Positions 33,501 through 44,857 of a stretch of DNA of 64,000 bases are shown here, piece by piece. The stretch is from NCBI GenBank assembly GCA_022376465.1, contig JACDTU010000012.1, positions 248,001-312,000 on the forward strand. The letters are read 5' to 3'. Under the pieces are notes generated by a model. It had not been told where the DNA came from. It was given only the letters and a program-made list of their open reading frames with translations, and did no database searches. Source of the stretch: Cubamyces lactineus. Taxonomy: Eukaryota > Basidiomycota > Agaricomycetes > Polyporales > Polyporaceae. The translations under genes were made by a program, and so were the position numbers. Position 1 is the stretch's first letter. Each line of letters begins with the position of its first letter.

Positions 33501-35248
33501 ATGCTTTTACGGTCGATGTCGGAGAGATGCCGCCAGCCAGCTCGTACGATTCAGACTTTCTCCAGGTCGCGGACGCTGCAGTCAAGGTATGTACCCTCAT
33601 CGAAATGGTTCATGGGCAGAAGCGTGACGCGGGCATGTCCCAGATGGCTCTCGGCAATCCCAACGAAACCTACGATCCCGACGTCGCGTCGCAGCTGCTC
33701 AAGAGCGTGGGCGAGGAGCCGGTCCGGATCGCGACGACAGAACTTCTCAACCGCGGCGTTCTTGCGAAGACAGTCAGAGATCCTAAGAAGTCGAAGCCTG
33801 GGCGTACGCTCAAGATCTCTGACAAGTGAGCTCCGTTGAAACGGGTCATTCCATTGTAGCAGGGAACTAACGAATCTCTCTTTTGTTTAGCAATCTGAAC
33901 GCGTTAGGCGGTCAACTACCGCGCGAGGTGTTCCAAGACGCGTCAGCATTAGAGGAACTACTCAGCCAACAGGAAGACACGCATCAATGGCAAGAGTGGT
34001 CTCTCCTCGCGAGCGATGGCGATACGGCGTTTGTGATTGAGCTCACCTCCGAGAATAAAGTGGGTCGCGCTCTCCCATCTAATCTGTTGACGTGCACGAC
34101 GGATGAACAACGTGTTACCAGGTCCAATTCGAGGTTGACACCTCCCATCCGCGCTCGATGCGCAGCATCATCGACTGGAACAGCAAGAAAGCCGGTCAGT
34201 GTACCCCTTCTGTCCTAAGCTCCAACATGCCCACACTGGCATCTGACTGGGTGTGGGTGTTCGTTTGCAGATGACGATGACATCGAGACGGACATCCGCG
34301 TGCGGTATCTCGATATTACTGAAACACCGCCCGAACTACCCGTGCCCGAGCTCCCCAGAGAGCCCTCAAACCCTATAAGTGCGGACATGGATATGCAGGC
34401 CGACACGCCCTCTCATACCGGGCATGCCGAGCACGGAATCGGAGCAGACGGCGAATCTGCCTTCTGTCGACGCACGACAGAAGGTCTGGTCGATTGTCCG
34501 GCCTGCCTCGAAGAGGCGGAGGCTCTGCTACTGCGGGAGCTCAATCAGGAGGAACGTTCCGTGGCTGAGAAGATCCTGACGGCGCTGCGCGAGGCAGGCT
34601 CTGCAGGCCTGACGAAGGAGATGCTTCTGGTACGCTTACCACCGCGCAAAGAAGCGATGGGTCCGCCGCTGATCTCATGGAGCACAGGTCCACCTAGATC
34701 CTTTCCCACATAGGGTAGCCCGGGCTGTCGTCCAGCGTATGTCCGAGGTAGCCGTCCCGTTGGCATACTGGATTGGGTACGCTGCGATCGTCCTCGTGGC
34801 CGCAACGCATATCAGGCCATGGGCAGTGGCCGTTCCCGACGCGGAGAACATCGAGGCAAAGTCGCTCGTCCTCCCCCGGCGATGGCTGGACATCTACGGG
34901 CGGAAGCTGCTCGACGTCTGGGAAGCCGCGATGCGCGCGGTCGTGGGTGCCATCCTTCTCCGCCCGGGGATATCGCAGGTATGTCTTGGTCCAGTCTTGG
35001 CGAGGCGCGTGGAGAGCTTGCTGACAATACGTGCGACTGTGAAGGCCGAGATTCGCTGGCGGCTGCGATCTGTGTACGACCGCCAAGAGGTGGTCGAGAT
35101 CCTGCAGACGCTTCAGGATGATGGATATATCGCGCCGCGCATCGACGCCGCCGCGCGCTCCCTTGATATCGGTCCTGCGGATGATCGGGAAGAGAAGACG
35201 ACGTTCTGGTTCTTGACGGGGAGCGGCAGGCGATGGTATCAAGTGTAG
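27567..35248 (+). CDS. TFC3: TFIIIC largest subunit, B-block binding (Tfc3/tau138)
   Basis: Predicted 2236-aa subunit of TFIIIC, which binds the B box of tRNA genes and recruits TFIIIB and Pol III. I join 15 exons: 27567-27621, 27830-28242, 28304-28458, 28517-28832, 28889-29096, 29146-30731, 30780-32856, 32910-33276, 33331-33586, 33644-33825, 33891-34059, 34122-34194, 34271-34629, 34688-34978, 35045-35248. The winged-helix B-block domain is at about 158-210 (LTPMIYTGLQIITRGREQG, SGYDQKTCFYLIKQLVELG). Further winged-helix-like blocks are at about 395-470. Four AT-hook-type GRP cores lie at about 550-690 in a basic/Ala-Pro linker. The C-terminal part (IYGRKLLDVWEAAMRAVVG, RWRLRSVYDRQEV) matches the family end. 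Introns 33587-33643 and 34979-35044 stay open in frame and could be retained. Intron 1 is 208 nt, unusually long, and holds the element listed next. Confidence 0.9.
27656..27745 (+). promoter_or_regulatory. tRNA-like element (A box, B box, T6) inside TFC3 intron 1
   Basis: Within the 208-nt first intron, on the sense strand, there is an A-box-like CTGCCGAGGGG (27661-27671; 9 of 11 positions fit the consensus) and a perfect B-box core GGTTCGAACC (27716-27725) about 45 nt later. The B box sits in the palindrome GGGTTCGAACCC and is enclosed by an 8-bp perfect stem (27705-27712 with 27732-27739). Six T follow at once (27740-27745). Two more helices can be drawn (CGCGTC/GACGCG and CCGAG/CTCGG). 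No canonical tRNA cloverleaf fits: T-stem and acceptor pairs fail. It may be a TFIIIC-only (ETC-type) site, a small Pol III RNA or a tRNA-derived remnant. Confidence 0.55.
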
Positions 35249-36457
35249 CTCACATCCTTCAATTTTTGTAGCAAGTAGGGTTCGTACTGAACGATATTCA
35301 ATGTTGTACGACTGTCGTATGTCTGCATTATGGGCTACACTGAGTTGTCCGTGGATAGAAGATAGGATAGAAGAACTCGTGCTTCCATAGCAGGCCTATT
35401 CAGGCCAGTCTAGTAAGGTGCATAAAACCAAGCCACCGTCTTGTTCCTTCGGTGTACTGGTGAATATCTCTCAGTCCGTGTATGTATGTCCTGATCAGTG
35501 GTTGCTTATCATTAGGCGTCTGCCGGCAGCCGCATGCTCACGGAGAGTTGTTGAACATCAACCCTACATAGCTCCGTTGTTGTCGCGAGTGAGAGCATGT
35601 TAGAGGTATCAGGTAACAATGATGCGGGTCATGTACCACTGACCAGTTGTATCGTAACATAGACCAAGAGGCTATCCAGAAGGCTCGACGTGGAGGTGAC
35701 CGTACCTCTCTGATATGATGCACCTGCGCGAGAAGACGCTCTGCAGCCAAGTCTAGACATGGGCATCGCCAACGCTTAGAAGCTATACACGCAAGTACCA
35801 TCTCTTGGTGGGATTGCAACAATGCCAGACGGGGTTATGTATGCACGGCAGAACTTACCTCAAGCTCGGTCCTGAGCTGGGATATGCCACAAACTCGTGT
35901 GCGAGACAGCTGCTGTTGTGTGGACATGCTGCGCAGTCACCCTGAATATTTTACTGAGGAGCATGCGAGGTAAATGGAGGACGGGAAAAAGAGAGATGGA
36001 GCGTAGCGGGTGGTTGCTACGGATTACGGGGACCTGGAGATAGGACTGATGGCCCAGAATAGACGCCCATAAGCGGGCGGGCGATATTGACGCATACAGC
36101 CAGAAGAGCTACAGGCGTTGGCAACAACTCGCTCCGTCCGACGCGAGTCCGGGGTGCAGGACTCCTTCGTTCCTACCACCACTCTCCCTCTCCCTCCCTT
36201 CTCTCGTAACCTCTGAAGATTGCAGCTGGCGGGCGGGACCGTCGTTGCAACCGTTCACGCTTCCCTTCTAAGGCTCGTCGAAGTTGCACTGGCTGGGCTT
36301 CACGTCGCTTTTCCTGCCCTAGCGGCATTTTCATCTTCTACCAAGGTTTTCCTCGCCGACCAAGCCTGGTGAAGTCGCGCCCTTACCCTCACGTGCGGAG
36401 TGATTAACGCCACTCAACGCGCCTCTCTCTGCGCACAGATACAGTCTGCAATCCGCA
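35249..36457. other. 1.2 kb gene-free region between TFC3 and the UPF0658-like gene
   Basis: Tandem spacer. No ORF with recognisable similarity. A pyrimidine-rich block at about 36171-36215 probably marks the promoter and initiator of the next gene, which would give it a leader of roughly 240 nt. Confidence 0.5.
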
Positions 36458-39204
36458 ATGCAGTGGCTCAATGTACCCCGCTTCCCCGTCGTCGCTGGTG
36501 TGAAGCTATTTGTAAGTAAATGATGTTGCTGCGCATTGGGTTCGCATGGTCTGTCGCCCCGCGCGGAACGCAAGCAAGTGTCGAGGGTGGCGCGACCTCT
36601 GTATGCCAGTCCCCGTGCAGCCACAATTGTTGTCCAGAATGGCTCGCTAAAGATATCCTCGTTCTACAGTGGGAGCGCGTCACTTTCTCCCGGCTCACGA
36701 AGATCTACTTCCTATTCTCCGTTCTTCATTGCATCATCCAGGTAATATTCCAGGTCCAGGCTTTCGTCGCGAATGCACAGGCCGCCTCCTTCCTCTACGG
36801 GCTTGTGCAGCAGGGGAACGCTACAGACCCAGGCTTTGCCGTCTACAATGTGGACCTTCGCATGTGCGAGACTGTTCCGCGCACCCTGGACGCGAGCTCA
36901 TGTACAGTGGTCTGGGATGGTCATACCAAAGCTACACCTGTTGTTGCAGCAGGTCAGAACTACGCAGCAATCTCGGGATTCTCCTCTGGCTTGGTCTCCT
37001 CGACGAGCTCGGTATCTGCGTCCTCCACTGAGCTTGTATCATCTGCTACTAGTACTGCATCTACTGCGTCCGTGGCCACGGCTTCTGTGAACGCGACCCT
37101 GTCCGCATCTACGTCCTCAGCGAATGCAACCCTTGCCACTCATTCATCGTCTGCCACTCCTTCCTCGTCGGCTTCCCACTCTCATTCTTCGAACACACTC
37201 TCTGCTACCACCCTCACCTTGACACCCGCCGCGACTAGTGCTACTGTTGCCCATACGACTTTGTCGAAGGAATCTACCGAGACTGTAACCGTCACGTTGC
37301 GCGTCGCGGCCCCCGTTGCATCCGCTCAGTCGAGCAAAGATGAGGATGATGACGAGGACGATGAGGATGAGGACGAAGACGATCATGACGACGAGGATGA
37401 TGAGGAGAGCAACGTCCGTGTTCACTTCTTCAATACCACGGCGCACACCCGCCGTTCGCCGGTCCTTAAGGAGACTCAGATCCGTTTGGCGCTCAACGGT
37501 AGTGCGAGGGTCGATCTGGGTGGCCTCTACGGCCAACACGAGGTTGAGCTCCCTAGGAAATGTCTGTACACCCTCAATTGGCCTGTCGATGTGTAGGTTG
37601 CTCCCAAAGATCAGACTTGGCCAGGTCTGACCGTCTTACGTTCAGTGTCGAGAACACAAAGCGTGAGGACCTTGCGTTCATCGGCTTCCAAGTCTGGCTA
37701 CTCGGAATGTCGCTCGTCGCATTGCTGAACGAGTCTATTCCTCATGTGTACGTCTCATATTCCATACACATACGGGTCTTTGTTCTCAAGTAACCCCGTG
37801 ACGCAGCGTCGCGTCTCTCTTGACACACATCCTTGCAACAGCTTGGGGAGGCTTCCAGATCGTGAGTCTTGCACGCGCGTCTCATTCAGTCAGAGGGCTA
37901 ACGTACTTATGGCTGTCAGTTCAACACGGAGTCGTTCCACCACAAGTTCAGCACCCTCACGACGGAGGGTGCGTGCGGCATCAACCTCCTCCCAACGTAC
38001 TGGAAGACGCGTTCAAACGCTGAGATTCCGAGCTTGGCGCTGAACTGCTTTGCTTTGCTCGTCTCTGCGTTCCTCAGCTGGAGGCTCGTGAAGGTATGTC
38101 TCCCTCCAATACAGATGGCGTTCCAATTGTATATCCTTGTCTTCGATTTCTAACGATATGATTCCATGTACAGTCGTTCGGCTGGCAGACCTTCAAGCGC
38201 GTCGGCGCGTCCCGTGTGATCAACCGGGTCTACAACCTTGTCCTCATGCTCTCGATCGCGATTCAGCTGGCGCTCTTCTTCGTCGGCGCGTCCGCTGCGC
38301 TCTGGCTCGACCAGGTGTACCACGGCAACATCGGCCGCCTCACGAAGGACCCGATCTTCTTCAAGTCGGTGATGATCATTGTCCTTGTGGTACGCTGCTT
38401 CTGTCATGTCCAACATTTCTGTGTCATGGGATAACTGATGAAATTGCCACTTCACGTCTAGTTGCTCATCCCTTGGTTGTCCACAGGGTGGATTTCCGTC
38501 CGTAGGGAGTACAGGGTTCCGATGATGGCCTTCCTCGCCGTCGCAGGTCTGCTCCTCGCCGGGTGGGCGTCCATGTTCATCGCGGCGACATTCCGCTGGA
38601 CGTACGTCACCTGGTTGTTCTTCAGCCTGATGACGACCGCTGCGGTCCTCCTGACGGTCACCACGCTTATCCTCGGGATCGTCTGCCGCATCAACTTTGG
38701 CAAGGGCCTCACGCGGTATCGTACGTCGCAACTTCATATCTATTACATCGTTGAACCGGAATGCTGACGCTGCGCTGCCCGACAGTCAACGCGCAGGAAG
38801 AGCTCGCAGACGACGACTACAGGTCACCAGACGAGAAGGCTGACTCCGAGAAGGTCGCCTTCCCGTCGAACGACCTCCCCATCCCGACCTACTCCGTCGC
38901 GTTCGGCGGCGGGGGCCAGGACGTGCCGCCCCCGTCGCAAATGCGCTTCGCCCCGCGCCAGATGGGCCCCCGCTTCTACTCCTCGTCCTCGTCCTCCGCG
39001 GGGACGGACAACCCATTCGCGACGCCCGTCGACGGGAACACGCTGCGCTCGGGCGTACCGTCGAGCGCGGGCTCCGGCTCCGGCTCGCCGACGCTGAGTA
39101 GGCAGAGCAGCAGGAGCAGCCAGCATAGCCAGGTGTCCATCCAGAGCGCGGGGTCGAGTGCGAGCACGGGCTCGCAGAAGACACGGCGATGGGTGATCGA
39201 GTGA
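36458..39204 (+). CDS. Fungal multi-pass membrane protein, UPF0658-like
   Basis: Predicted 733-aa membrane protein. Exons: 36458-36511, 36670-37592, 37646-37747, 37807-37861, 37920-38093, 38174-38389, 38462-38720, 38786-39204. A first membrane helix (about 30-47, IYFLFSVLHCIIQV) is followed by a long Ser/Thr-rich domain (about 95-240), a highly acidic Asp/Glu stretch (about 241-262), and a group of six or so helices (about 335-595; FIGFQVWLLGMSLVALLNES, FGWQTFKRVGA, MAFLAVAGLLLAGWASMFI). The C-terminal about 140 residues are disordered and Ser/Gly-rich, ending RRWVIE. The FGWQTFKRVGA block and C-terminal helices remind me of fungal UPF0658 Golgi membrane proteins, but this is tentative. Intron 1 (158 nt) acceptor is inferred. 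Confidence 0.75.
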
Positions 39205-39920
39205 AGCACGCCTCCGTTGACGATGATGTTGTAGTACATTTGTAGCCCTTACCTGACCTTCCTTACCCTTGACTTTGCACCACCACCGCAATCCCCCCGC
39301 ATCATCCCCTCCTGACCTTGACTGCACTTGCTTTCGTTTTGCTTTTCTTTATTCTTGTGGTTATTCGGTACTTGCTTGTATCCCTTTCTCCCCTCCGACG
39401 ATACCTCACCCACCGTGTATAGCTTTTCCCCCTACAATGGAGATCACCGGGTGGTCCGCCTTCGTCGTTGCTCGCATTGTGACGGCGAAGGAAACTTGTT
39501 GATTTTAAAAAAGAAAGCTGCGTGTATTACTGTAGATTCCGAATCGAGAGAGTGAACTCCTTGCTGTGTGTGCTAGTGTACATGCATGCGACAGGGAGAA
39601 TATACGGTGTGGGTGCGAGGAGGCGGAATGGTAACAGGCGGGGGTGTACAAAGGTGGAATGAGATGAGACGGGGAGAATAGCGATAATAGGTACGAGGGG
39701 GGACACACTAAGACCAGCAGGGAACGGACGGAGGAAGAGAGGTATGGTGCGTGCAAAGGTGCAACGATAGCGATGGCAGAGAAAGGCAGGATATCATCAG
39801 GGGTAGGCTACACGGTGTGCGAGGAGAGGGAGAGTTAAAACGATAGAACAAAGGAAGCAGAGAAAACAGACGACGTCCGGACTGTAGAATACACAGGCGC
39901 GGCGCGCAGAGTCACGGGCG
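39205..39920. other. Convergent 3' intergenic region
   Basis: Between the stop codons of the UPF0658-like gene and the MAPKKK. The sequence is pyrimidine-rich on the left and A/G-rich on the right, as expected for two 3' UTRs read towards each other. Nothing else seen. Confidence 0.55.
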
Positions 39921-42900
39921 CTATGAGCTGTTCCCGCCGCTGCTGCCACCGCTGCTGCTGTCGGGCGACGTCGAGCCGCCGCCGTCGGACGGGCTCGAGC
40001 GCGGGTCGGGCGAGCTGTCGTGCAGCCCGGGGGACGAGCCAGACGAGCCGTCGGGCGTCTCGAGCGGGGAGAGGCTCGGGGACTGCGCCTGGATGAACTC
40101 GGTCTCCTTCTCCTGGAGGATCGCAGCCTGGCGCGCGACGGTCGCCGCCTCGAACGTGCCGCCGTCCGCGGGGAGGTCCGGGGCCGGGCTCGCGACGGCG
40201 TTCTCGGCCTCCTCGTAGCTCCGGAGCTTCTCGCGGAAGTCGAGCATCCACGGGTGGTTCATGAGCTCGATCGCGGTCGGGCGCTGCATCGGGTCGATTG
40301 TGAGGCACTGCCGGATGAAGTCGATCCCCATCTCGCTCAGCTGGCCCGGCTCGGGCAGCGGTGGGTGCTGGGTGGCGACGCCGATGTGGAACATGATTGC
40401 CCTGGAGAGCGGCGGTGAGTATGACTGACAGGTAGAACGGAAAAAGCAGACAATACTCACCATTCGTTGTCGAGGTTGCTCCACGGTTTTCGACCGGTCG
40501 CGCACTCGAGGACAACACAGCCCAAGGACCAGATGTCCATCGCGCCATGCCGGCTACGCTTGTTGTTCCTGATGACCTCGGGCGACATGTACATGGGCGT
40601 GCCCGTCAAGCTGTTGTTCAACCCATTGCCGAACTGGCCGCTGCCCGTGCCCGGGGTCGGGGTCTCTGAGATGCGTCGTGTGCGCTGCAGGGTGCGGTGG
40701 TTCTTTGCGATGATCTTCGCCGCACCAAAGTCGACGTATTTGATAACACCCATGTGGTCGAGAAGGATGTCTGCAAAGGGTGGAAATTAACAGGAGAAAT
40801 CGGGCGATGGCAATGGCATGGGATCGAACTTACTGTCGGGCTTGATGTCGCGGTGAACGACGCCCTGGGAGTGCAGGTAGGCGAGGCCCTCGAGCATCTG
40901 CAGCGTGTATACCTGCAGAATGTTCTCGTCCTCGATCCGTCCGTGCTCGAGTAGTGCGGCCAGGCTGCCGCCTTGGCAGTACTCCTCGAAGATGTAGACC
41001 TTGTCGCGGTGTACCTCGATGCCGTAGTACTCGACGACGTTCGGATGGTGGAGCATCTCCATGACCTGGAGCTCGTCGCGTATGTGCGAGTAGAGGTTGG
41101 TGAGGCCCGCTGTTTCCTGGAACTTTATTTCCTTTACGGCCATGAGGGTGTTGGAGTCGAGGTTGATCGCGAGGTAGACGGAGCCGAAGGAGCCCGCGCC
41201 GATGAAGCGGCGCTGCTGCCAGCGGATGGAGATGTTGGAGCTGGAACCGGCAAGGAAGACGACAGATCGGTCGACGAGGATCTTCTCGTCGAGCACGCGT
41301 CCGATGATGTGCCGCTCTGCCCCAATCTGGGCACGGTGCTCCTCGATCTCGCGTGCCGCCTGGGACGCCTTGTCCCAGAACGCACGCAGCGCCGGGTCGG
41401 CATACGCGAAGACCGAGTCCTGGTCCTCGGGCCCAGCCTGGAACGCGGCCTCCTCCTCGTCCTCGTCCGAGCGGCGGTTGGACGCCTGCTGGCGGAGGAG
41501 CTCCTCCTGCCGCTCCTTCTCCCGCTTCGCCTCCAGCGTAGACCGCGCACCCAGGATGTCAAAATGACTGATCAGCAGCGTCATGCAACTCGCAACCTTC
41601 TGTCGGAGCATCTCGAACTGGTCGTCAGGCAGATGCAGGATGTTGTTCCGCCGCGTCCGGTGCAGCGTAAACTCGAGCGCCGTGACCGCCCACCGGAACG
41701 TCTTGCGGTCGTTCGGGTCGCAATCGTCGCAGATGAACGACACCCACGAGATCGCGAGCTTGATCAGCGACTGGTTGTACTTCAGCAGCGTTTGCCGGTC
41801 CATGTATTTTTGTACGTGCGTGCCGTGGTCCGACGCAAATACGTACCAGTTCTCGAGCAGCTCTTGGTAGTTGTTCGTGTCCTTGAGCGCTTGCCGCACG
41901 ACGTGCACGGCTTCCACGATCGACTCCGCAAGCCGGTTTGTCGCCCGGGCGATTTTGCGCAACTCTCGATTGACCGAGGGCAAGTGCGCCTGCTGCTCCA
42001 CAAGACACGACAATGGCTGCATCGTGGGTTCGATCGGCTCCCCAGTTTCTTCGTCCTCGATAGATTCGAAGAGCTCTGCGAACAGCCGTTTCGCAAGCGC
42101 TAGGCGGTGCTGCGAGCCATAAGCGATCAGCCGAACGCGATTGTCTTCGAGTTGCAGGTCGATCTTGGGTATCTGGAGCATGAGAACAAGGCCGTTCCAG
42201 AGGAAACGCGTGCGAGGAGATAGCACAAGGAGATAGGACGCGTTCTCCTCGTCTTCAGGATCCAGGTCCCCGCTCTCCATCAGCCAGCTGCTCTCATCGA
42301 TCTCGTTCACATGGAACGCATCGACGAGCAGTCGCCGGATGACATCGGGGTGCTCGCGGAGCGTGGGCGGGGCGACGATGTACGTGCCCTCCTCCTCGAA
42401 GCTCTGGGTATAGACGAGGAAGTGGTCTGTCTCGACCAGCGTCGCGATGAATTCGTCAATGTCGACGTCTTCGAGATTGTACTCCGCTGAGTCACTGAAC
42501 CGATGCGATAGCACTCTGTTGGCGCGTATCGCGCTCAGTCACACATATCGCTCTCTTGCTCAGCAGGAGGTGACTCACCGTGCGAGGCGCTGCAGCTTAC
42601 GCGAGCGCTGCTTCACGCCGTCCAGTATCTTTGAATACCATCCGACGAGGCGCTCTTTGGGGACGCTAACTCCGGTGGGCTGCGAGCCCGTCGTCAGAGA
42701 CGGTTGCGTCATCGGGATGCCGCTCAGTCCATTCGCCTTCATCGTCTTGCGCGCGCGTTCGGATAGAGTAGCGGGGAGCGTCCCGTCAGACATGCCGGGC
42801 ACGCGGATCGAGGTGTCGAAGTAGTTTGTCACCCGGACGATCAGCTTGTTCGTCAATGCGCTAGAAGCAAAGGAAAGAAGACCGTATCAATGCATGCCGT

Positions 42901-44554
42901 ATCAGGCGAGAAGCCACCGGTCCTACCAGAGCTGCTCTGCCACAAGGGATGCGCCTCCGGGGATGGTCAGGCTGACGTCGCTGAACGTCGCCCATTGCGC
43001 CTCGATTACGTCCGTCTCCTTGAAGTAGATGCCCTTTGTGCCGCTCTTCAGCTTCCAATGGATGAGCTTGAAGAAGAATGTGAGCGCCTCAAGGATGGTC
43101 GAGTCGTAGTCGGCGCTGATGCATGCTGGGAGCTTCCAGTTCCCTCCTGGGTCAGGCACGAGGAACGCCTCGTACTGTCGCTTGAGGGTGCACGCGAAGC
43201 CGATCTTGACCTTCAGGTCGTCCGTCATCTGGTCGATGATCAAGACGTCCGGGTTCTTCAGCTTCTGTGCGTACGCCAGCCGTACACGGAGCACGGCCTG
43301 CGCGAGGTTCGTGAGGAACGAAACGAGCGGGACGAGTTCCTGTTCGAACGAGGGCAGGTTCATCTTCCGGAACATAGGCGCGAGATTGACGTGGGCGTCG
43401 CGAGTAGTCCCGACGAGCGCATGAATAGTAGTCATCGAGCCCTTCTCAAATTGTCGCTGCACGGTCTCTTCTTTGAGTAACCGCTCCACAAACGTCGTCC
43501 CACTGGCGTTCGTACCCTCGCCATTCAGCGCACCTGGCGTCGACGGGTGGGACGCAGGCTGTGTAACGTCTAGATTCTCGCTCCCAGTCCACTTTCGCAG
43601 CGTCCCGAGGAGCTGCCGAAGAGACGTGAGCACGGTGGACCAAGTATTGAGCGTGTCGCACCGTGACTGGAACTCGTGCTCCATCGCCGCTGGATAATCC
43701 ACATAGAACGCGCGCAGGCTGGGGTATAGAGAATGTGCTATCTCTAGCCGCCGTAAGACCGCGTTGACCTGCTGCAGCGCGTACGTCTCGCGGCTCTCAG
43801 ACGAGCCAGGTGGGGGATCCTGCACGCGGAAGTCGAGGATCTCCTTGATGACTGAATCCACTGTGCGCAGACGCCGCTCTTCGAGCTTCTTCCGCTCCGC
43901 CTCGACCGTGCGGCCGTGGAAACGGGCGCGGATGCCGAGCCAGATGCCCGCGCGGGGATTGTTCTCTTCTTCCGAGGACGAGTTGAGCGCGACGGCGATG
44001 CGCGTGTTCTCCGCCTTGAGGACGTCCCCAGCGAGGACGGAGGCGAGCATGGTCTGCCATTCAAGCCGCTCTCTGTCTTCGAGGGACTGCGGCTCGACGA
44101 GCTCCGCGTCTAGGATAAGAGAGGACATACGGTCGTGAGGCTCCCCCATGCCGGATATAACGCGGGTGTCCTCATCGTCCGAGTCGCCGCCCTCGAGCAG
44201 CTGCCCGAAGCCGCGCTGGTAGTAGTGGGACTCGGGGTCGTTGCGGGGGTCGTCGTCGATGGTGTTGCCGTTCCGGTAGCGGCGCACGAACTGGTTGTAG
44301 ATGTTGGTGTAGTTCGAGCGCGGCAGCGGGGGCGGCGTCGCGGCGGACGAGAGCGGGGCTGCGTTGGAGCCCGAGGCATTGGGGGAGAACGCGTTTCTTT
44401 GTCGGGCCTTGAGGCGCGTCTTCAGGCTGCCGGACTGGACGCCCGCGGCGGGGTTGTACTGGTGCGAGCGGGACTGCCAGGACTCGTCGTTCTCATCGTC
44501 GGCGTCGGTCTCCTGGTGGGTGAAGAGAGTTGGCTGATGTCGTCTGTTGGGCAT
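39921..44554 (-). CDS. SSK2: MAP kinase kinase kinase of the HOG pathway (Ssk2/Wis4 type)
   Basis: Predicted 1460-aa MAPKKK acting between a two-component response regulator and the Pbs2/Hog1 cascade in osmotic stress. Exons (minus strand): 44554-42927, 42860-42579, 42515-40834, 40770-40461, 40401-39921. A large N-terminal regulatory region (about 1-1050) has a disordered start and a long helical domain typical of Ssk2/Wis4/MEKK4. The kinase domain (about 1065-1335) shows FIGAGSFGSVY, the VAIK-type Lys in LMAVKEIKF, HRDIKPDN, DFG in KYVDFGAAK (Asp1211), TGTPMYMSPEVIR and DIWSLGCVVLE. The C-terminal 130 residues are Ser/Pro/Gly-rich. The gene is compact (four introns) compared with its neighbours and is divergent from DRG1. 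Confidence 0.93.
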
Positions 44555-44857
44555 GGGAGGCGGACGGGAGGGGTGAGGAGGAGGACAAGAAAGAAAAAGG
44601 CGGGACGACGCGCGAGGGAGTCGGACAGGAAGCTGGACAGTGCAAGGTCGTCAAAGATGATGCTCCCCGGCCCTGCGCTATCCATGGCCCGCCCCGGCCA
44701 GATTCAGACGCGCATATATCCCACTCGGCGTCTCTTCCTCTTCTCTCTCCTCCTCCACGCACAAGTCGTGCTCTTAGGCTTCTTGCTCCCGCTGCGCCGT
44801 CAGACTAACGCAACATCGTATACTGTGCTCCCTGTAGGGCAGTGAAGACCAGCAAAG
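44555..44857. promoter_or_regulatory. Divergent intergenic region SSK2/DRG1
   Basis: 303 nt between start codons hold both promoters. It is rich in C/T on the DRG1 side (44730-44765). No clear core element. Confidence 0.45.

Noticed and set aside
40973..42103. Plus-strand ORF of 376 codons
   Set aside because: Exact antisense of the SSK2 coding region; a shadow of GC-rich codons, rich in Arg/Leu/Val with no domain.
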